Positions 55,378 through 64,000 of a DNA stretch of 64,000 nucleotides are shown in pieces. Position numbers and translations under genes: made by a program. How positions within the stretch are numbered: the first letter of the stretch is position 1; each line of letters begins with the position of its first letter. The notes beneath the pieces were generated by a model. It ran no database searches and was not told the DNA's origin. It saw nothing but the letters and a program-made list of their open reading frames with translations. The stretch comes from Tyto alba (lineage: Eukaryota > Chordata > Aves > Strigiformes > Tytonidae), in assembly GCF_018691265.1 (NCBI RefSeq), contig NW_024881300.1, forward strand, positions 7,347,546 through 7,411,545, read 5' to 3'.

Positions 55378-56623
55378 AAGCAGCAAATGATATAAAAATG
55401 AAATGGAATAAAAGGATCAGGAGAGGGAGGGGAAGAATTTGCTCTCATGAAATACAGGGCATGAAGCAAAGAGAGCAGAAGACAGACACAAAAGTGTCAT
55501 AAAAGTCTTGGAGTGCAATGGATGTAACTGCTGAAAGATATTCAGTGCCACATGGTGAAGAAAGATGCAATTGCATGCACAGAGGCCCTGATGTGCCCCT
55601 ATGCATCACAGCGATGCAGGAACAAGCTGTCTGAGTGTCCTACTCTGCGGCCAGACCAGGGAGGGCAGGGGTCTCCCATGCTCTCAGTACAATAGCAGAG
55701 CTTGAGCCACAGCAGACCCTACTTTAAATTCTCATGGACTATGGATAAACAGTTGGTGCTTTTGGCAGGATGGCAGAGTCCTATGCACTGCAGCCATGCC
55801 ATCTCACAATGCTCTGGAGAACATTTCTGTGGCAAGCAGAGGGACCACTTGCACATCTACTATATTCCCCTCAGAGGTAAGCCTGAATTATTTAAAGGCA
55901 CAAGAGGGAATACTTTGCTTCAATTTGTCATACATGGAAAGGGAAAAACATAAAAGAATGCACTTAGTCTTTATAAACCACAAATCTAAAACCAAACACA
56001 GGATTAATTTAGGTTTTCTGCTTTCCAGAGCAATATTAGAGGTTTGGCCAGAACACGGCTTCTCTCTCCCATTCCCAAACCCAGTTTTTTAATATTTTCA
56101 GAAACTAGGTATCAATCTCTTCCTCACTTATTCCTTTTCCTGTCTCCTTCCACTTCCTTATACCTGCCATCACAAAGAACTCTCCTCACACACACATAAA
56201 AGAGAAACCTGAAACATCTATTGTAACAATCATATCTTCATACTTTCTTCCTAAAGGGTTTAAAGATAGAAAAAGCTGGCTTTGTTATGCCACTATACAA
56301 TATAAGCAGAAGATGAACAGAATAAATCAAGTAATAAAAAATGCACACAGAGATAAAAAGCTAAGTAACCACTCTTTTTTTTTTAAGTTAATTCAGTCTG
56401 CAGGATTGTAAAATGTTTTCCTGGTCCTGCTATTTGGGATGCTCATAGCTATGACTCATAAGGTACCTGGAAATTCAGTCAAATCTGTGGCTACAGTACC
56501 TATAGGTGGACTGCTAGACAACCCAAGCTAACTGTACAGTTGATATAATTATGTTTTACAGTGATGGTAGAGATGAGTGAGATGACACCCCTTGACTTAT
56601 GCCTATGGAGGGGGTCCTCAGAA

Positions 56624-56694
56624 GAGGCAACCAAAAGGCATGTCTCTATTACAAGGAAGGACAACCGAAAGGCATGCCTCTCTATTACAAGGAA
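56624..56694 (+). repeat. Two-copy tandem repeat, unit about 36 bp
   Basis: The halves GGCAACCAAAAGGCATGTCT + CTATTACAAGGAA and GGACAACCGAAAGGCATGCC + TCTCTATTACAAGGAA differ by a few substitutions and a 2-bp indel. A recent local duplication. Confidence 0.85.
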
Positions 56695-57888
56695 GAGCTC
56701 ATCAAGAAGGATATGAAACTGCTGTTTCATTGCCTCTCAGTCACAGCTACCTCTTCCTAACTGGAAAAGCAACAAGGATTGTTTTTACTTCAACCTGACG
56801 AGTAGGAAAAAGGTTCTGTTTGCCTCTCTCCTGAAAATCACCAAAACCACAATTATATACAGGACAGTTTATACCCAAAAACATGACTCTAGGGAATGGC
56901 TGAAGGTAAACCAAGTTTTCAAATCTAACAACGCATAGATTTTGATATATTTAAGACCCATATCCGACCTTGACATTTACAGCTTTGAAATACAAATTTC
57001 TGGCGCAGTCCAGAGCTCCAGATTCAGGCATGCCAAACAGCAGGCAGATTTAAAAGAGAACTTTTTGCTAGAAATTTAAGTAAAGAACAAATTACCAAGA
57101 ACTAGAGGAGGAATCGGTTCATACACACTCAGTATTTTAAGATAAATTAGAGAGCCTGCAGGTTTTTCACATGGCTATGCCAAGCTGTCTCCAGCAATGT
57201 GTACTAACAGTTTAAACTCAGAACTGTGTAATTTCATATAACTGCAGCTGTGTGCCAGCTCTTTAAACAATTCATTTAAACAGCTATAGTTAAAGTGTCC
57301 CAATTTTCTAAATCAGCTGGGAAAGATATTTCATAGCAATACAGAATTAATATTGTCCAACTTGTTAAAATTAGTCATGACTATGATTAAGAGCATACAC
57401 AGGAGTAGCCATGGGAAAAACAGACCTTTGAAAAGTATTTTTGGAGGTAAAATTACATATTGATCCCTAGTGATAATGGGATAATGCTTCAAGTTTGCAA
57501 GCAGAACTACAGGTCTTTTGAGCCATGAAAAATGAACATACCAGAAGCTAAGTGAGAGAGTTGATAAGTTACAGGTGAAGCTGAGTATTTTTCTAGGTGA
57601 CAGAAGGACATCTTCACTGGTGCAAATTATTTTTACAAAATTATTTGTTTACTTTGCACTAAATGAGTGGCTGTAGAAGACACAAAGATTATGGCATAGG
57701 CAATGCTGAGTGATTGGATTGTCTATTAGTAAGGAGGAGGGTGCTAGAAGTAAAACAATTCATTAAGATTAGGTTGATTGCTGAGCTCTATGAAATTACT
57801 TAACCTTAAGCATTCAAAATGGTTTAAAAAGGAAGCAAGAAATAAAACAGAGGTGGAATACAATATCTGTCACTTGTTGTTATGGTGA

Positions 57889-57922
<34 letters not shown>

Positions 57923-58811
57923 ATTAAAAACCCAGGCACTCTAGGAGACAGAAAAAGGGTCCACAGTGTTATTAAGTCAACAACCCCCAAAGAGTAGGAT
58001 TATTTTAAAGCAGGATTTTTGGTGCTGCCAGATGCATGTTTTCATTAGGACCAAGAGAGCTCAGCTGCACATGTTTCAAACCCACTCAGACCTGTGGGTT
58101 AAAAATGTAGTCTTGTAAGTGAGCCTTTTACATTCCATAGAGAAGCAGGACTCTCACATTTCCAGCAGCATTAGAAGCTGGAACTGACCTGGTAAACCTA
58201 TTTGTTGCCAGAGCTGTGTACCAGAAGTTACGCATGGCAATTTCCAAAACTAGCATCACTTAGTACCTCACGACAGTGTGAAAAAGAAGTTCAGGAACAA
58301 AATATGCTAGTAAGGTATACAAAAAGAGAAGGAAGAAGAGTAAAGCTGATATAGAAAACTTGTACAAAAGCCTTGTCTTTGATAAGCAGAGAAGATCTGA
58401 AATACACTCACCTTCTTTCTTGCGTTGACCTGTTCTTTACCAGGGTCCCAAATGAATACATATATAGGTGGTACAACAAAGTAAGATGCTTTCATAAAGC
58501 CAAAATAATCATTACACTAGAAAGAGCACTCACTGATTCCCCTTGCTGACAAAGCCTCTATAGAACAGAGACATCCCAAAGAGCAGTCCTTTCCAAGGAT
58601 AAATACAGAAAATAGGAGAAGAAGGATGTTGCCCTCTTTTCAGACCATATCCTCAGCTGCTGCACATTAACAGAGCCACTGATTAAATTGTTTGCAGCTC
58701 TTCACTCATTGAATAAAAGAAACGTTTGATCAGATTCAGGTGAGCCACTAGAACAGCAGTAGCTAGCCCAAAAACATCAATTAATAGTTTAATTTAAAAA
58801 GCAGGGTTGTT

Positions 58812-58845
<34 letters not shown>

Positions 58846-61800
58846 TGAGAGGAGGAAAGATCAATATAAGCCTATAAAATCTAAAACTTTCAAGAACAGA
58901 TTTTTTTGTTAATATTTTAGAATGAGACATCTACTTTCACCAATATTATTATTCCTCCCTTTCTAAACTCTTGAGAACAATTATGAGATATTAGAAGATA
59001 TTTGTGCCTATCAAATAATAGAAAATATACTTCTGATCTTTGTGTTTCACACAATTTATCTATGAACAGAAATGTGATGTCAGCTTTTCAGGTCTGAAAA
59101 ATCTGCCTTCAGAAATAGCAATTTTTACCCAAATGTCTATGTGACTTGGAGAAGATTTCCAAGATAATATGAAGACATTTTCCCTCCCCTTTGCTAATTA
59201 CATTAGTCACCCTGTCCTTACTTCATCTAATTTAGAAAGGCAGAAGTAACTAATTATAGTGTACAATTTTAGTGTGAATGATGATTTAGCCAAAATGTCT
59301 TTTTCCATATTTTGTCAGCACCGATTATGACATGCGCAAGAGCCTCTCCTGAGCCCATTATTATCGAGCTAAGCTCAAGCGTTTCAGTTTTAAACTCTAC
59401 TACATTGTCATGAATCAGTGTTACTGCAATAGCAATACTAAGGCACATTTCTATAACCTTCCTTTCTTACCAGCATATTGACTTATGCACTAGTACTGAA
59501 AAAATTGTTGCAGAAAACACATTTTGAAAGATGTTTTTCATTAGGGTTTCATTACAGGTAGACATCTCACTGGAAGGCAACATTATGGAGATCATTCTGT
59601 CTGTCCTCAGTGTCACTGCTGAATTTATGTCTGCTTCACATCTTCCAGGCATCTATATTTAGATGATGTGTAAAATCCTGGACCTCTTAATCAATGGCAA
59701 AATTCCTACTGACTTCAATAGGGCCTGGATTTCTCCCTATGTATGCTTGAATCGAGCCCCTTCATTTAATTCCAGGCTAAAAAATTCTTGGAACACAATA
59801 GTTCTCTGCTAATTAAGCAATGTATGACATTTGTGAATGCCTCTGGAACAAGGCCTTTGTAGTCTTCTGTCCCTAATTCTGTCTTTAATATGTTCATTAA
59901 ATTGTACAGTATTTTAACCTCCAGTACTTTCAGCTCAAGTAACTACTCATGCTTAAAAGTTAAAGTTTAAATGATGAAATGTTAGGTGCATGTTTTCTAC
60001 ATAGCTTTTTCATTAGAGTGTATTTGTCAGCTTTCTGCTGAATCAATCCAGAATACTGTTGCCATGAATAAATTCTTCTATAAATTAATAGAAATCAATA
60101 AAAATAATGAGAGAAGCAACCCTTGTGTGATAACTTATCAGTCAATTGCTACAAGAAGTGAAAAAAAAAAAAAAAAAGACATGAATAAGCCCGAACAGGC
60201 ACTTGAAAAATAAATCAGCATGAAGGCAGAGACAAGGGACAGGGAGGCAGAATAAATACAGGAAACCACTCAGAGAGGGACCGTATCGGAAGACCCCCTA
60301 CCAAGTTTCAATAATCATGTACATGTCCAACTCAAGATTATAAATGGTGTCACGGACTGTGAAGGGCCCAGCTCCTTTGTATACAAAAATCCAAGGCCAT
60401 GGAGATCCACATTTCTTTCACACGCCTTTTGAGAAATGTGTCTCTGAGGCATCTCATTTGAACCTCCCAGACAGGAAGCATTATAGTTCTCTCCATTGCC
60501 ACACTACATGGAAGAGTGAGATATCACCATTTATGACTTCTGCTCTCGCCTCTCGGTACTTATGATGAATTTCATGCTTAAAATCACAAAGTAAACATTA
60601 AAATAGTTATTTGTAAGACATTCTTCCTCTGCTCCATGTTAGTCTATATAGATTAAAAGTTCTTTCAAGGAGGTACTGTTCATTTTTAACAGTCTGTCCA
60701 GAACCCGTGATACCATAGTTCCAAGAAGTCTTTGAGGCTTCTGGTCCTACTAACTAAATAGATGTACTGCAGCTGAATGTCACAAGTATGATTTAAGCCA
60801 AAAATCTGAGGGTAGCTGCTAAAAAAAGTAGAAACATGGCTTGTTTTGCCTTTTCTTTTGCCAGGTCAAAATATGAGGACATACACACTAAAAAGAGGAT
60901 ATTTTTTGAAGAATGCTTCTGTGTAGAGCTGAGTTGTCTGAACCATCACTAATGTTGATGCAGTGACTTCATTCAAAACTCATTACTGTAGAGAAATCAT
61001 AATGGCAAATGGCTACCTCCAAACCTTGTCAAAATAGGGCTCTCCCACATGCATGTGTGATTCCTTCTTCCTCCCAAAGCACATGTTCACCAGGGCACAG
61101 CCTGCACTGAACACAGTACTGTCCAAGCTAGAAGTTAGACACTTAGGACTGCTCTCAAAAAATCTCTCATCTGTTATGAAGCTTTTAAATTCTTCTAATT
61201 TTGAATAAAAATGAACTCTAAAAGCAGGGAAAGAGACTGAAACACAACAGGTACCCTAAGGGCTCCACTGTGCTACTCTTCAACTGTCAATCACCACAAC
61301 ACTGCAGAACAAGCAAAAACTTGACACTCATACAATATTGTTTGGTCTCCTTTTGTATCACTGACCACAGAAAAGAATGGAAGGGATTTGATGGATCTTT
61401 CCCCACTATTCAATACTGGTTTGGATGTACAAAGCATAATCTGGCCCTGATTTTTAAGGAAATTCCAAAAAAGAGAGAGATGTCTGTACAGAACAATGGC
61501 AAGTTTCTCTGACTTGGTGTTGCCATACCCAGATAGTTCATTACTTGTCCTATATTTTAGTTATTTAAAGCTTCAGTTCCTTTGCTTTTCTGTTTCAGCT
61601 TTCAATGAAAAATAGAAGAAAAGGAAAAGGGTTCATTTATTTCCCTCATGCTTGCAAGGCAGAACATAAACTCCAGAATAAAGTAATGGAGAGCCCAATA
61701 TGACTCTTCTAGATCTCCTGATTCAAAACCTCATAATTTCTGTGGCCTACCCATTTTTGAATACTCAGGTTTACTGAAACTTTAAATTCACTCAGTGACT

Positions 61801-63411
61801 TTTAGTAATACATACAAGATGTAATCAGGTGTTAGGACTGATGGCTGACTAGATGACAGCTGTTCAAGCATCATGTATAGTATACTAATAGTGCTGAAAA
61901 ATAAAAATTATATTAATGTATTTTATTTCATACAGTAGGCAAGATAGACATTCAAACAGTATTATAACCAAGTTTTCAGGCTGGTTGTAAGTTTGCATCT
62001 AAGCAGTGAACACTTGTGCTGTATTTGTATTTTTGTTTGGCAGGCTGACAGGAATACCTTGCAGACATTATGATTAGCTCTACCTGTGTACACAATTTTT
62101 ATTTTTTAAGCTTAATACCACCTTTAGCTAAAAGACTTGAAACTGTCCATATAGATTTGTAGACATTTGTCCAAAATGCTCAGAAGTACTCTTTTTGAGT
62201 CTAATATGGTACTGAGGTGCACCCATAGATCAGGATAATCTGAATGACCAACACTGTAATTACGTTATTTAGAATATATTTAATGGAAATTACAGAGATA
62301 ATTTGTTAAGCCTCCCATTTCTGTATATGAGTAGGCCAAGATATGTCAAGATAAAACAGTAGGGGGTTAAAATATTTATGGATGTTTTACATGGCAGTGT
62401 AAGGAGATATTTGTTCAGTACATTCTGAAATGTCTCAAGACTGTTTCAAACTCTACCCTCAGGATGAAAAAGAAGTTAAAAACTGAGAGTTATTTTTAGT
62501 TAAGAAGAACAGAATAGATATGTCTGCTCTGCTCTTTCTTTACTGGTACGCTTGGAAAGATGATGAGGCAATAAATTCAGCATTAACCTCAACTGCACCT
62601 GTCTCTTCCAACTGAAAAGCTTTGTCTGCATTAGTCTGTATAAGACTAATACATAGGGTCAGATTAGGACATTCTTGTGAGCAATACCACCAAAATAACA
62701 GGACATTATGCAGAGCGTGAACTAAGATGCTGTGTAAGAGAAAATGTATCTCACTTTTTCAAAGCACTGGGAATGAAGGGTTTGTGGAAAATAGTCCTTT
62801 AACCTCTCAGTGCTAATGTGCCAATCCAGCAAAGACTGAGCACACACTAAACTTCAGGAAATATTCATGTGCTGAAAATTAAACAGCTGCATAGCATTTT
62901 CCTGCATCAGGAGCTCTGCCAGGTTTTATGCCCTTCACAGTTTATAGACTATTCTCATGTTGCAGTACTAAACTTTCCCAGATCTACTGATGACCACTAA
63001 GACGTGCAAGAAGGTGATATTCAAACATTCCTTTGTAACTTCAGTTACTTTATTTACTTTAGCTTTTCATAAATGAAGAGGTCACAAGCTGCTCTAGAAT
63101 GCGTCTGTGCCATGTTGGCTATTTCTTCACAGTCCTCTGAGGAGCAGATGGAGCATTCACTCAGGGTTCTTGACAATTCCTACTCTTTTCAGTCTTTATT
63201 ATTAGTGCCCCATTTCCTTTCATTTTCTAAATTCTGCTACAGTAATTTGAGGAATGTGCTGATCCAAGAACAGGAAAACACAGACAAATCTCTGAACTCT
63301 GGACCTAGCTCTACAGCTAACACTGAAACATAGTACGTACTTTAAAGTACTCTTCCCATGATTGTACACGTAAGTGCTGTCAATGTCAGTTTTTCCACCT
63401 TGATTTAACAG

Positions 63412-63618
63412 TCTACAGAATGTGTTCTATAATATGCACCAAGTTACTGAAGAAATATTTGGAGGATTACTTAATTTCTAAGACCACTGAGGACCTCAGA
63501 GAACAGCCTCTAGTTGAGCCCAAAGTATTTGAAGGAATCTCAGTGGATTCCATTGCTAGTAAAAGCTCAGACCAGACAGAGATAATCTTACTTGGCTTTC
63601 AGCATCCAGCCATTAGAG
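63412..63618 (+). CDS. Candidate internal coding exon of an unrecognised gene
   Basis: 207 nt between an acceptor-like GATTTAACAG and a strong donor ATTAGAG|GTGAGT, phase 1 at both ends, with 68 stop-free codons. The predicted peptide is rich in charged residues: an amphipathic helix-like KKYLEDYLISKTTEDLRE, then a Ser/Asp-rich part ending LLGFQHPAIR. I do not recognise the family. Coding status rests only on splice-site quality and open frame, so it may be chance. Confidence 0.3.
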
Positions 63619-64000
63619 GTGAGTGGTAATAACAATGTTCTGACTGACATTTTTTCTTAAATATCTTAAAGAATATTTAACATCACACAGTGTATCAAGC
63701 CTCACATTAATAAATAATGCGATTCGTTTCAAACATAATTATTGCCACAGGCACCAAGAAGTGTAATTAATATCTTCTGGTGTGCCTTGTCTCATAATAG
63801 TTTTTATTAAACAAGAAGGATCATTAGGAGTTGTATCATTCCGAAGAGGATGCTGCATCACAAATTCCTTGTTCTAAGCTCTAGTTTAAGTATTTTCCAT
63901 CATAAGAAAATCAGGTATAAAATACTTACTACAGTGCTTTCAAATATGCTTAAATGTATGGTGCAATTTACCTCAGTATGGCAAATACCTTTAAAATTTT

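Larger units (their letters stand above)
50526..63411. other. Gene-poor intergenic region
   Basis: No coding exon identified except the doubtful frame at 63073-63333. It contains purine-rich sequence (50560-50880), four A/T homopolymers of 29-37 nt (55022-55058, 55344-55374, 57890-57920, 58814-58842), a two-copy tandem repeat (56624-56694), and scattered fragments reminiscent of ancient sauropsid repeats (for example 53650-53680 and 59690-59765). NKD1, expected in this direction on the minus strand, was looked for by its His-rich C-terminus and not seen. Confidence 0.65.

Noticed and set aside
36600..64000. NKD1 expected on the minus strand
   Set aside because: No EF-hand exon and no His-rich C-terminal exon found; the gene probably lies beyond the right edge.

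Overview
This is vertebrate nuclear DNA, most likely from a bird and probably a songbird. It has intron-split genes with GT-AG junctions, one CpG island promoter, long A/T-rich non-coding stretches, worn amniote-age SINE remnants and LTRs of a type I recall from passerine genomes. Gene order matches part of human chr16q12 (SNX20 - NOD2 - CYLD), but NOD2 is missing.

Region 1, positions 1-20.8k, minus strand: the 5' part of CYLD, the K63/M1-linkage deubiquitinase that restrains NF-kappaB signalling. Eleven coding exons between 2960 and 16187 encode residues 1-700 of an expected ~955. They cover all three CAP-Gly domains and the first part of the USP domain, including the catalytic Cys at about residue 599. 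The remaining USP exons (His box, Asp, B-box) lie off the left edge. A CpG island at about 20.28-21.37k, with CCAAT boxes in both orientations and a consensus kappaB site, is the promoter and may be bidirectional.

Region 2, 21.5-36.6k: a short non-coding interval where NOD2 would be expected, then SNX20 on the plus strand. SNX20 (a PX-domain sorting nexin of leukocytes) is complete: three coding exons give 324 aa. A candidate untranslated first exon ends at 26578 next to an exact PU.1-type GAGGAAGT. The likely 3' UTR runs to a polyA signal at 36591.

Region 3, 36.6-64k: a gene-poor desert. It holds MIR-like SINE remnants, a probable solo LTR (42423-43471) with candidate target-site duplications, a shortened inverted copy of the same LTR family (about 50.13-50.53k), long A/T homopolymers and microsatellites. 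Near the right edge a possible plus-strand exon (63412-63618) belongs to no gene I recognise. NKD1, the expected next gene, is not seen and probably starts beyond the window.

CYLD and SNX20 are divergent, with roughly 8 kb between the CYLD promoter and the SNX20 start codon. No CRISPR, tRNA or rRNA was seen.
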